Part shown: one piece after another, positions 1-10,783 of the stretch | How the letters are laid out: every line of letters begins with the position of its first letter | Position numbering within the stretch: position 1 is the stretch's first letter | DNA from: Progne subis subis | Lineage: Eukaryota; Chordata; Aves; Passeriformes; Hirundinidae | Length of the DNA: 64,000 bases | Direction: 5' to 3' | Assembly (NCBI GenBank): GCA_022316685.1 | Contig: JAKJHU010000082.1 | Span: 1,302,001-1,366,000, forward strand | Made by a program: the position numbers and the translations under genes | The notes under the pieces: model-generated | Databases searched by the model: none | What the model saw: only the letters and a program-made list of their open reading frames with translations | Told to the model about the DNA's origin: nothing

Positions 1-1989
1 GCCCCGCCAGGGAGGGCTTCGGGGCAGCCGGCGGCCACGGGACAGGGGGTTTGACCGGGCTGCAAGCGGGAATGTCCCTTCCTTGCCCCCTGTCCCTCGG
101 GGACATCCAGCACGCTGCTGGGGCCAGGGACCGTCCTTCCCGAGGCGCTGAGGCCGGCCCTGGCTGTGCCCCCAGCAGCACAGGGGATGGAGGGCAGGTA
201 CCTGCCGGGCACCAGCGCTGAGCTGTCCCACGCTCTGGACAAGGCAGCACCACAGGAGGGGCTGTGAGACAGCAGGAATATCTTTGATTAGGCTTTTAGA
301 AAAGAGCTTCTGCCAAAGATATAGTAATAATAATAAAAAGCCTCCAATCCTATTGATTGTGACTAGTTGAAATAGCCTTGTGAAACTGACTTTGATAGGA
401 AAAAAAACCCCCTTTATTTTAATGAAAGCAAAAATTTTGAGAGAATCTCTTAATTCCCCTTATTTCTGGCTGAAAAAATAATTAAAAAATAAGATTTTGC
501 CATGAAAGCTGGTAATATTTCTGCTTAGGGACTTCATAGCAAACAGGTGAGAAGCACAGAGAAAAAGAAGTTGAGCTAAGAGAATTCACATAAAAAAGTA
601 ATTCATTCCAGTGTGATGTTAAAGCTGAGGAGTTCTGTGATTGTTCCTCTAATTCCTGCAATTTTCAGCCTGCTTCATCTCTGTCCCAGTCTATTTTCCC
701 TGGGCTCTGGGCAGGGCAGAGCTGCTCCTGCCAGCGAGGCTGCGATGTGCCAGGGCAGCTCTTCCTCTTCCCTGCTCAGGGCCAGAGGGGAAAGCCTCTG
801 GAGTGAGTTGAGCTGTGTTGCTTCTTTGGAGGCCAAGGCAAGGAGCCCAAACCCCTGCTGGGGGTGTCAGCTGTGTTTCTGCTGCCAGCAGAGCCCTTCC
901 TGCATGGCAGCTGGGAAGTAGGAGACATCTCAGCTGGGCTGAGGAGCTCCATGCTGCAGGAAGGATGCTGCACGTCACTAGAGACCTGTACACCCACCCA
1001 GGCTGGTCCCTCCTGCCTCCTGCAGCTTGGGGTGACACTGTGGACACCGGCTCAGAACCCGACAGGACTAACAGTGGGGCTTGTGCAGTGACTGAGGCAG
1101 CGCCAAGTCCAACCTCGGCCTGGCTGGTTAATGAATGGCCTCGTTAAGGCAGCTCAGCCCTTCACAGGGATGGATTTCCTCTGGGAGAGTGGGAGGAGAG
1201 GTGGGCAGGCGTTCCTGAGCGCTCCTCAATCTGCAGTGTGGGTCACAGAAGGACTGCTTGATCCCCCTTGTTTTCCAGGCTGAGATCATGCAGGCTGGGT
1301 TTGTCCCCAGTTAGGAGACTGCTTACCCCTGCTCTGGGCTGTGTCTGCTGGCGGCTGTGGGGCTTCTGGGTGCCAGCAGTGCCCGTGGGGCTGGCAGAGG
1401 GGGTCCTGCTCCAGGAGTCCTGCCAGTCCATCGCTGCCAGGGGACTGTGGGTTTGCTGGGGCTGCTTTTATGACAGCAGCTCTGCTTTCACCACGTGATG
1501 TGGGCTTTGGGAAGCGAGGAGCAGTGGGCAGGGTAAGGTGGGGACAGTGGCTGCTGCCAGCACAGGCAGTGAGGTGGCCCTGATGTGCAGCCACAGGGCA
1601 CCCTCTGCACCCTCTGCTCTCTCCCTCGGGTCGGGCTCCAGGCCTGCCTTGCCATGAACAAACACTGCCCAAGAAGAGGCTGTTTCACAGGGGCTTTACT
1701 TATTCCAAATAAAGAGGGTGTTGCCCAGCTTTTTCACAAGGTTGGTTCTGGCTCAGGGTTGAGGTTTCGAAATGAGGGGTAAAGCTCTCCTTCAAAACGT
1801 TTAAATCTGGATGTTTCTGAGTAGCTCCAACCCCCAAGCAGCCCGTGATGAAGCCCTGCTTAACCGGGGTTGTTTTACTGCTGAAATATTCCAGCAGGGA
1901 AGGAATGTGAGGAGCAGCAGGACGTGCCAGTGCGGTGACTGGATGCGCTGGGTCCGGAGGGTTCAGGCGGTGCCTGGGGCAGGGAGGCA
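1..1989. other. Gene-free flank, GC-rich at its left edge
   Basis: The first 250 bases are GC-rich with many CpGs and could be the edge of a CpG island lying outside the window, but no exon can be identified. Bases 260-660 are AT-rich ordinary sequence. Bases 670-1680 are moderately GC-rich with short overlapping reading frames on both strands (up to about 128 codons) that look like chance: they have no recognisable domain and they compete with each other across strands. The 180 bases before the minisatellite show nothing specific. Confidence 0.5.
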
Positions 1990-4228
1990 GGCTCCTGGCA
2001 CACAGGCTGGCTCCAGGCACACAGAATGGCTCCTGGCACACAGACTGGCTCCTGGCACACAGACTGGCTCCTGGTACACAGGCTGGCTCCAGGCACACAG
2101 ACTGGCTCCAGGCACACAGAATGGCTCCAGGCACACAGAATGTTTCCTGGCACACAGACTGGCTCCTGGCACACAGACTGGCTCCTGGCACACAGACTGG
2201 CTCCAGGCACACAGAATGGCTCCAGGCACACAGGCTGGCTCCTGGCACACAGGCTGGCTCCAGGCACACACACTGGCTCCTGGCACACAGACTGGCTCCT
2301 GGCACACAGGCTGGCTCCTGCCACACAGGCTGGCTCCAGGCACACAGAATGGCTCCTGGCACACAGACTGGCTCCTGGCACACAGGCTGGCTCCTGCCAC
2401 ACAGGCTGGCTCCAGGCACACAGAATGGCTCCAGGCACACAGACTGGCTCCTGGCACACAGACTGGCTCCTGGCACACAGAATGGCTCCAGGCACACAGG
2501 CTGGCTCCAGGCACACAGGCTGGCTCCAGGCACACACATTGGCTCCTGGCACACAGAATGTTTCCTGGCACACAGACTGGCTCCAGGCACACAGACTGGC
2601 TCCAGGCACACAGACTGGCTCCTGGCACACAGACTGGCTCCAGGCACACAGACTGGCTCCTGGCACACAGACTGGCTCCTGGCACACAGACTGGCTCCAG
2701 GCACACAGGCTGGCTCCAGGCACACAGAATGGCTCCAGGCACACAGACTGGCTCCTGGCACACAGGCTGGCTCCAGGCACACAGAATGGCTCCTGGCACA
2801 CAGGCTGGCTCCTGGCACACAGGCTGGCTCCTGGCACACAGACTGGCTCCTTGCACACAGGCTGGCTCCTGGCACACAGACTGGCTCCTTGCACACAGAC
2901 TGGCTCCTTGCACACAGACTGGCTCCTGGCACACAGAATGGCTCCTGGCACACAGGCTGGCTCCTGGCACACAGGCTGGCTCCAGGCACACAGACTGGCT
3001 CCTGGCACACAGACTGGCTCCTTGCACACAGGCTGGCTCCTGGCACACAGGCTGGCTCCTGGCACACAGACTGGCTCCTTGCACACAGGCTGGCTCCAGG
3101 CACACAGGCTGGCTCCAGGCACACAGACTGGCTCCAGGCACACAGACTGGCTCCCTGCACACAGACTGGCTCCTGGCACACAGACTGGTTCCAGGCACAC
3201 AGACTGGCTCCAGGCACACAGACTGGCTCCTTGCACACAGACTGGCTCCTTGCACACAGACTGGCTCCCTGCACACAGGCTGGCTCCTGGCACACAGGCT
3301 GGCTCCTGGCACACAGACTGGCTCCAGGCACACAGGCTGGCTCCTGGCACACAGACTGGCTCCAGGCACACAGGCTGGCTCCTGGCACACAGACTGGCTC
3401 CTGGCACACAGAATGGCTCCAGGCACACAGGCTGGCTCCAGGCACACAGGCTGGCTCCAGGCACACAGACTGGCTCCTTGCACACAGGGTGGCTCCTTGC
3501 ACACAGACTGGCTCCTGGCACACAGACTGGCTCCTTGCACACAGGCTGGCTCCAGGCACACAGACTGGCTCCTGGCACACAGACTGGCTCCTTGCACACA
3601 GGCTGGCTCCAGGCACACAGACTGGCTCCCTGCACACAGACTGGCTCCTGGCACACAGACTGGTTCCAGGCACACAGGCTGGCTCCTGGCACACAGACTG
3701 GCTCCAGGCACACAGGCTGGCTCCAGGCACACAGACTGGCTCCAGGCACACAGACTGGCTCCTGGCACACAGGCTGGCTCCTTGCACACAGACTGGCTCC
3801 AGGCACACAGACTGGCTCCTTGCACACAGACTGGCTCCAGGCACACAGACTGGCTCCTGGCACACAGGCTGGCTCCAGGCACACAGACTGGCTCCCTGCA
3901 CACAGAATGGCTCCAGGCACACAGACTGGCTCCTGGCACACAGGCTGGCTCCTGGCACACAGACTGGCTCCTGGCACACAGAATGGCTCCAGGCACACAG
4001 ACTGGCTCCAGGCACACAGACTGGCTCCTTGCACACAGGCTGGCTCCTTGCACACAGGGTGCCTCCTGGCACACAGACTGGTTCCAGCACACAGACTGGT
4101 TCCAGGCACACAGGCTGGCTCCTGGCACACAGAATGCTCCAGGCACACAGACTGGCTCCCTGCACACAGAATGGCTCCAGGCACACAGACTGGCTCCTGG
4201 CACACAGACTGGCTCCCTGCACACAGAC
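1990..4228. repeat. 19-bp minisatellite, about 118 units
   Basis: This is a tandem array of a 19-bp unit, typically GGCTCCTGGCACACAGACT (63% GC). Variation is concentrated at a few places: CCT or CCA before GGC, CCTTGC or CCCTGC instead of CCTGGC, and GACT, GGCT or GAAT at the end. The 19-bp register is kept almost throughout: the rare GAATGTTTCC variant recurs at 2141 and 2559, exactly 22 units apart. Two units near the right end (about 4081-4140) are shortened, as is usual at array edges. Because 19 is not a multiple of 3 and the unit contains no stop triplet on either strand, all six frames stay open, giving ORFs of 746-960 codons. These are consequences of the repeat and not genes. Confidence 0.95.
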
Positions 4229-5370
4229 ATCTCAACCGCAGTCTCTCAGAGATTACTCACTGCTAGATGGCCCCGAGGGACCAGGGCTAAGTCTCCAGAC
4301 TGGCCCCAGTGCACGATGTTGGACCTGCCACGTCCCATCTCAGCCCCGTTCAGCAATGTTTGCAGGAGGAACACATGTCCTGCAGCTTTTCCAGGGCAGG
4401 ATAGTGCTGGAAATGAGTTGGTCAGCCAAGCAAAGGATGATTTATCTGTTCTTGGGGTGTGGGGAAGAGCATTTGCTGCGTTGAGGGTAATGGTTGAGAG
4501 CACAGCCCCTGGTGAGCAGACACCACCCATGATGGGCTGTGGGTCTAAGAGCACCATCAGAGTCTGCAGTGAGGGAAGCCAGGCTGTGCTGGGGAAGGCT
4601 GCTCTGGACACCCTTCATGTTGGAATCCTTGGGGATGGGGTGACACTGCGCCTACCAGGTCGCCGTTTTTGGCAGAGGGCTGGGAGGCCGTAGGGTTTGT
4701 GCCTAGGTGAGCGTTGTGTGGCGAGTGGGGAAGAGGCAAAGGGCATCTGGCAGATGGGTTTGATGTCTGTGGTGAGTGGGTGGTGGCCAAATCTAATCAA
4801 ATCCTGTGAATTCGCCACGGTGTGGGCAGAGGAGGAGTGTAGTTGGGAGTTCACCTGCTCCTCCTGCTACAGTTGGAGACAGAGAGGTGATATATGACAT
4901 TGGACAGTGCCACATGAAATATTTTCACCACAGAGAAAGTCCAGCTCCAAAATTAGCACTGAACATCTGGAAATTCTGTTGACATCCCTAAATCCATCTC
5001 CTTTACTGAGTTCATCAAACCTCTCTGGCCCCAGCTCAGCCTCCTGGGTAGCAGCTGGCTCTGCCATCTTTGGGAGTGAACTCCTGGGATAAGAAATAAT
5101 TACAATGCTGGTACCAGCTGAATAATTCTCAGCTTTTCTTTCACACACCCCCATCCAGCCTTCGTGTTAAGGATCAGCTGATTCTCTTGCCATTGCTCAA
5201 GCTGTCTCCTGCCTGGCAGGTTAGCAGCGCTCCAGGCCCCACAGGAAATCTTATCTGCTGCTTCTCAGCCAGAATGCTTGAAACACAGCTGCTGGGCCAA
5301 AAGCACCTCATAGGAAGCAGAAAATCTGATAAGCTGTGTGGGTAGTGGCAGGCTGTAAGGGTTAGCTGAA

Positions 5371-5394
5371 GGGGTGGTACAAGGGGTGGTACAA
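5371..5394. repeat. 12-bp direct duplication
   Basis: The unit GGGGTGGTACAA occurs twice back to back. It is a short, recent-looking tandem duplication with no evident function. Confidence 0.85.
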
Positions 5395-5494
5395 GGGAGA
5401 AGAGCCAGGCTTCAAGAGGAGAGCATAGGGGACGTCGAGGGACCATTCAAGGAGAATACTTCAAGTTTCTTTATGCAGCATGCCTTGAGGTATA

Positions 5495-5592
5495 TCATTC
5501 AGGAGGGCAGTTCTGGGTGTTCTCACACTCTGTGTGAGTTATTTCATTCAGGAGAGCAGGGCTGGGTGTTCTCACACTCTGTGTGTGTGAGG
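5495..5592. repeat. 49-bp tandem duplication (two copies)
   Basis: A unit beginning TCATTCAGGAG and containing CTGGGTGTTCTCACACTCTG occurs at 5495 and again at 5544, with a few mismatches. The period is 49 bp, and the second copy runs into a short GT run. Confidence 0.85.
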
Positions 5593-5943
5593 TGTTACCA
5601 GATGTCACCTGATAACAAGCCTGATCTGTAACGGAGCAAGTGCTGGGTTTTGTCAGTAAGCTTCACTTTCACAGCAGCATGGATGCTTGACCGCCCACAC
5701 ACTGGAAGCCTGGGCTCAGCACCCCGTACCCCAGCCCCGCACATCCCACACTGCCTGCTTCTTCTTAGCCTCTCACTTCTTGAGGCTGCAGAGCGATGTG
5801 GGTTAAGATCCATCTTTGCGAGAAAAAGATCTCTTCTGTGAGTAAATGTGGCTTCTGTGCCAGCCTGGCCACACGCCCGCGCCGCCGTTCTGTGGCCCCT
5901 GTGTGCTGCCAGCACATCCTGAGCCCTGCACACAGCACCCTGG

Positions 5944-6331
5944 TGTCACCGAGACACACAAAGCAGTCACACGCAGACAAGAGATTTTCACAAGGCAGAG
6001 GTCCTTCCGATCCAGCTCCAGCCGAGAGAACGGAGGGAAGAAACCCCTTTGTTTATTTCTTACTTTTTATACATTTGTGGGTCTAGCAGAAGATTGGCTT
6101 TTTGGGGTTTCCACCCCTCAGCCTCAGTGGCCAGACCAACTGTCAGTTACAGTTGTTTTCAGGTTAGAAATATGCAAACAAAGGACAGAGAATGAAAAAC
6201 AAAGGGTTTGTTTATGTTATATCTGTGGGAAAGGTAGAAAACTGCTCTAATATTGTACAGTAACTAAAAGATCTGACTCCATTATGAAATTCAAAAAGGC
6301 TAATAAAAAACTCAGAAAAACCAGGGTAACA
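5944..6331 (-). mobile_element. LTR block 1, canonical order on the - strand
   Basis: This is a 388-bp block with terminal inverted repeats TGTCACC and GGTAACA (6 of 7 positions pair). Read on the - strand it has normal LTR architecture: it begins TGTTACC, then a U3-like part, a TATAAAAAG box (near 6064-6073), an AATAAA signal about 10 bases later, and roughly 110 bp of R/U5-like sequence ending GGTGACA. The short peptide-like ORF through this block also appears in the other block on the opposite strand, so it reflects LTR sequence and not a gene. Confidence 0.8.
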
Positions 6332-6733
6332 GAGCAATTTTCTACCTTTTCCCACAGATGTAACATAAACAAACCCTTTGTTTTTCATTCTCTGTCCTTT
6401 GTTTGCATATTTCTAACCTGAAAACAACTGTAACTGACAGTTGGTCTGGCCACTGAGGCTGAGGGGTGGAAACCCCAAAAAGCCAATCTTCTGCAGATCC
6501 ACAAATGTATAAAAAGTAAGAAATAAACAAAGGGGCTCGCTTCCTCCTCTCTCCGCTCTCTCAGCAGGAGCTGGGATCGGAAGGACCTCTGCTTTGCAAA
6601 GATATCTTGTCTGCGTGTGACTGCTTTGTGTGTCTCAGTGACATTGCTCTAATATTGTACAGTAACTAAAAGATCTGACTCCATTTATGAAATTCAAAAG
6701 GCTAATAAAGAACTCAGAAAAACCAGGGTAACA
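6332..6733. mobile_element. LTR block 2, with its promoter/U5 segment inverted
   Basis: Bases 6332-6643 are the reverse complement of most of block 1 (U3 body, TATA box, AATAAA, R/U5). Bases 6651-6733 repeat the outer U3 segment in the same direction as in block 1. The inverted segment begins AGAGCAA (6331-6337) and is followed by TTGCTCT (6644-6650), a 7-bp inverted pair at the breakpoints. As a result its TATAAAAAG box (near 6509-6518) points along the + strand, toward CAB39, opposite to block 1. By eye the U3 halves of the two copies are nearly identical, but the R/U5 parts differ at many more positions. Confidence 0.8.
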
Positions 6734-7090
6734 CCCTGGGAGCAGGAACGGGGCAGCCAGAGCCGCAGCCGTGTCTGCACAACAGTGACCCGTGCGATGT
6801 CCTGGGTGCTCGGGCTGCCCACGGGGGCACCAGCAGCATTCCCCACCTGCTGCCCGCTCCTGTTGCTGCAGGGCTGCGATTGCAGCACCTGAGGAAGTGG
6901 GGAAACGCTCACTCGGGTGTTTGGCACTTCGCGGTTCTGCCCTGGCACAGCCCGGCTGCTGCTGTGACAGTGGAAGATGGGAGGGTTTAGGAGGGGAAGG
7001 CATGAGCTGCAGGGTCCCTGGTTTGTGTGAGCCAAGTCCATCCTGGATTGGCAATGAAATCTCATCATTTTCTCTAAGATTTGGTGGTGG

Positions 7091-7124
7091 TTTTTTTGGG
7101 TTTTTTTTTTTTTTTTTTTTTTTT
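7091..7124. repeat. Poly(T) tract
   Basis: Seven T, GGG, then 24 T. This could be a remnant of a reverse-transcribed poly(A) tail on the - strand or a simple expansion; no attached retroelement body was identified. Confidence 0.8.
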
Positions 7125-10100
7125 AATCTATACTTTTGTAATTAATTTTTTACCAATTAAAGCAAAAGGTTTTATACGATTTTGGGGTTTTTTATGAATA
7201 TTGTCTCTTCAATTTCTTTCCTTTTTTCTCCCTCTTCAGGTATATCTAGGAGGCTGTCCCCTACAGGGATGAGCCTTTCTTATTCCTGTGGAGGAACCAA
7301 AAGGTGTAGGAAGTCCTGCTAGCTCTTGGGGCACAGTCACTTCGGGGCAGGAAAGCCATGGCCCTGACGAGATGAAGAGCAACCAGAAGCTGTGAGAAGG
7401 TGGGTGATGCTCCATGGGCTGGTGTGGGAAGAAGAAAAGTAGAGTTTGCACTTGTTTTGGCTTCACCATAATGAGGCCATGTAAAATAATGACAAAACCC
7501 CCACTGCCACAACCCTTTCTTTTCTTGCTTATTTTGAACATTAGGAGCTGTGCCCTGGGTTGGGCTCTGTCAAAAAGCAAAAGAGGCCACGAGACACGAG
7601 TTCCCCGAGGAGTTTTCCAGAAGAATACCTGTGATCAGCTGGGTGTCTTGTTGGGTTTCAGAGATGATGTTCCATCCCCTCTCCCCATTCCAGGTGTGTC
7701 TGTACTCCATGTGCAGACAGCGATGCTCTCTCACACCTACACACGGACAATTTTCAGAAGATACAAATTTGTAGCCCTTTTCCAAAGCAGTGCCTGCCTT
7801 TGAAGGTTGGGGCAGCAGTGCTCTGGAGTCCTCTCCTCCCTGGAGCCAGGGATCCCGTCAGGAGGAGGAGGAGAGGTGCAGAAAAGCTTTAGAGAGTGTT
7901 AGGAGAGGTCATGCATGTTTTGCTGGTGTTGTCAAGTAATGTGACAAGGGCTCCCGTGCTAGCTGAGCCTGAATCCAGCTGAAGAGCAGCACTAAGCCCG
8001 TGCCTATCACAGGTTTCTGCTGTAAGAGTTAATTAATTACTTTCTGCAAAGCCCTTTGAAGGGGCAAAGGGGTGAGCTAGTGCATTGCAAGCGTTATCCA
8101 GAGGCCATGAACTTCACAGTTTAACAGGCACTACTTAAATATGAACCGAGTTAGTCACCTTGCAATTTCTTTAAAATGTAAAAGAACAGGGAAACCATCT
8201 AAAAAACACAACCCAACAGAGCCATTTTTAGCAGTTCACAGCCTTATGTCTTCCTGCACTGATTTGGGATTCTAAGTGTATTTGCTCCCAGTTCTATTGA
8301 ATTAATGGCTGTATTTCACTGGGGTTTTCGTGTATGGTTTTGGGTTTGTTTTGTTTTGTTGGATGTTTTAAGCTCAGGAAATACATTCTACAGTAATGCT
8401 GTTTCTTGGGGTGACTTCTGTTATTCCCTTTCATGTTTACCATGCTGATGGAAACCTGGTTTTGGCTTTAGTAGTAGATCCTCTCTGTAATGGGTGCTGT
8501 GCTTTACAGATAACTTTCAATTGTTCCACAGTAATAAAAAGTTTATTAAAATGACTTGCTCTCCAGGAAAGGAATTTGCAACAGATTTTTTTTCTCTGAT
8601 TTTTCAGGTAATTGTTTTTTCTTTTCTTACAATGCTTACATGCTAACCTTTAGTTCTTGTGGTTTGCTATAATGTTTTTAAAATGTGTTCTAATTCTGAA
8701 ACAGAACTTTGAATTAAAGATAAGTCATGGACTCTCCATGAGGAAAAAACCTCCTAACTAATGATGAAACACAATTACATTTAATTGTGTTTTCCACCAA
8801 AAATAGGATTTTGGGGGTGTGAGTCTGCTCATTATGTATTAATTGAATTAACTGAAAGGTAAAAAAGTACTCAGCCGTGGATGTTTCCTTGAGAAAAGCT
8901 TTAGGAGTCTGCAGTGAATGTCTCCAGGCAGTAATGGGTGAAATGCAGTTTCAGGAACAGTCACAGGCACTTGTGAAACATGGTGATTAAATTCAGCCAC
9001 TGCAGCCTGCTTCAAAGTCCACGGAAAGACTCAGGATTCTTCTTTTGCGAAAGTTTAAACAGAAGAAATTCAGCATAACTGCAGCTGACCTTACTCCTAG
9101 TATTTCCTCCCCAAAGCCTTTTCCTTGAAGCACCTTGTCAGGAGCCAGGAACGCGGGCTCTGCTCTGTGAATCGCACCAGTCCGTGCCCAGTTAAAGCAT
9201 TCACTGCCTGTTGGCTCTGTCCTCCCCTCCTCGTGTGCTCCTCCTGACAGCTGGCAAGACACCCAGAGTGTTTTTTGAGATGATCTGTGTCAGATGGCCA
9301 TGGAGGTGGCAGAGCCCCTCCGTGCCATGGTGTGGGTGACACATCCACAGCACAGGAGTTCTTCCAGGGCTCCCAGCCTGCTCCCAGCGCAGCTGGAGCT
9401 CTGTACAAAGGGGGTTCCTGCTGGGGAGCTCTCAGTTGTGACACCCCAGTAGAACTCTGGGCTGTGGGCAGTGACACCCAAGAGTGCTACAAGATCTGGG
9501 GGACTCCGTGCGGGACACGAGAGGCGCTGGGGACCTGCTGCCACGGCAGGAGAGTGGGGCAGAGGGGAAGCACCCTGCAAGGGGAAGGACACGTGTGTCC
9601 CGTGGAAAGGAGAAGAGAACGCAGGCAATGGCTCTGGGGACTTGTGGAGAGCGCGGGGCGGCCGGCCCTGGAGAGCTGCCAGGGCGTCCCAGGAGGGAAC
9701 AGCCCTGCGTGAGGCTAGGGCTGAAGGGGCAAAAGAGGGGAGCAAAACACAGCTGCTTGAAGGAGGATTGATTTCTCAGGCTGATATATTGTTTTTCCCC
9801 AGTTTCGCTGTTTTTCAGGGATGGTGATGGGAGGAGTTCAGACTGAGCTGTAGGGGCTCCCTGGGCCTCCCACCAGCAGCAGCAAGCCCCAGGATCCCAT
9901 TCAGCTCTGTCCTTCCAAAGCAAAGCACCTGCATGCTTGCCTTTCTAAATACCTTTCTTGTCTCCCACTGAAATAACTTGGAATTTTTTAAAATGTTTAC
10001 TCACTTCCTAATTTGCAAGGATTAATTAATTCACAATGGATGTCTCAGTCATGGCTGTGAATTAGCAAATCATTAGTGTGCTAAGAGCTCTCTCACATGC

Positions 10101-10755
10101 TGTATTTAATCCCTGCCTCTAAGAGCTTAGAAAAATCATGCTCTCTCTGCTCGGGGATTTCTCTGCAGTGTGCAGGGATGGCAATTGCACTGGACCCATT
10201 TCTTGAGTGATCTCTTTTCCAGCGGTCATTTTTAAAGCAGTAGTGTCTATCCTCCAGGAGCTGATATTGAATACCTTTAACAGTGCTTGCCTTTAGCTCC
10301 TTCTCTCCTCTCAGGACCCAGATTATTATATGTATAAACTTGTGCTTTAGCCCAAGTATAGGTTAACAATTTGAACTCAGGTATGCACACCCTTTCCATG
10401 TTGGCTTTGAAATCAGCTATTCCCAGCTCACAAGTGGAATATGTGAACGGCCAAAATTTTGCTGATCACACGCTGTGGGTCCAGGGGACCATCGAGGTCC
10501 CATCACCTCGCACAGGCACCATGACCCCTCCTGCTTCAGGTCCAGTGCTGCTGTGACTCTTACACCTTTCTACTACAACAAGTAAATATTTGAGGGATCT
10601 TAGCAAGTAGATATAAATAAATGCCATACATGCACACGCACTTGTTTAAACCCCCATGCTTGTCCCTGGAGGTGCTGAGCGTGGCAGGACTGGCTGGGGC
10701 AGCCCCTGTGGCACCATGCTGGTGCCAGGCTGGACCTGGAGCCCGTGGTACCTGC

Positions 10756-10783
10756 CCAGGGAAGTATCCCCAGGGAAGTATCC
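10756..10783. repeat. 14-bp direct duplication
   Basis: CCAGGGAAGTATCC occurs twice with no gap. It is a minor tandem duplication in intergenic sequence. Confidence 0.85.

Larger units (their letters stand above)
4229..5937. other. Intergenic, no gene seen
   Basis: This is ordinary mixed-composition sequence between the minisatellite and the LTR insertion. Short ORFs of up to about 121 codons occur on both strands but show no domain, no splice structure and no compositional signal. Two small direct duplications (5371-5394 and 5495-5592) are listed separately. Confidence 0.5.
5938..6739 (-). mobile_element. Rearranged ERV LTR insertion with 6-bp target duplication
   Basis: A 790-bp insertion (5944-6733) starts with TG, ends with CA, and is flanked on both sides by the 6-bp sequence CCCTGG (5938-5943 and 6734-6739), read as a target-site duplication. 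Inside are two LTR-type blocks, 5944-6331 and 6332-6733. Seen on the + strand the order is A, S, inverted A, S: the roughly 85-bp S segment is repeated in the same direction, while the roughly 310-bp A segment of the second block is inverted. No gag, pol or env internal region is present. A 6-bp duplication is typical of alpha/betaretrovirus-like (class II) elements; that class assignment is inference. The copy is old and has no coding capacity. Confidence 0.85.

Noticed and set aside
1700..4693. Six very long overlapping ORFs (746-960 codons) on both strands
   Set aside because: They are produced by the 19-bp minisatellite, which has no stop triplet in any frame; the translations are simple 19-residue periodic repeats with no domain.
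6029..6530. The same short peptide encoded on the + strand in the left arm and on the - strand in the right arm (6342-6530)
   Set aside because: It is the same LTR sequence in opposite orientations, not a duplicated gene.
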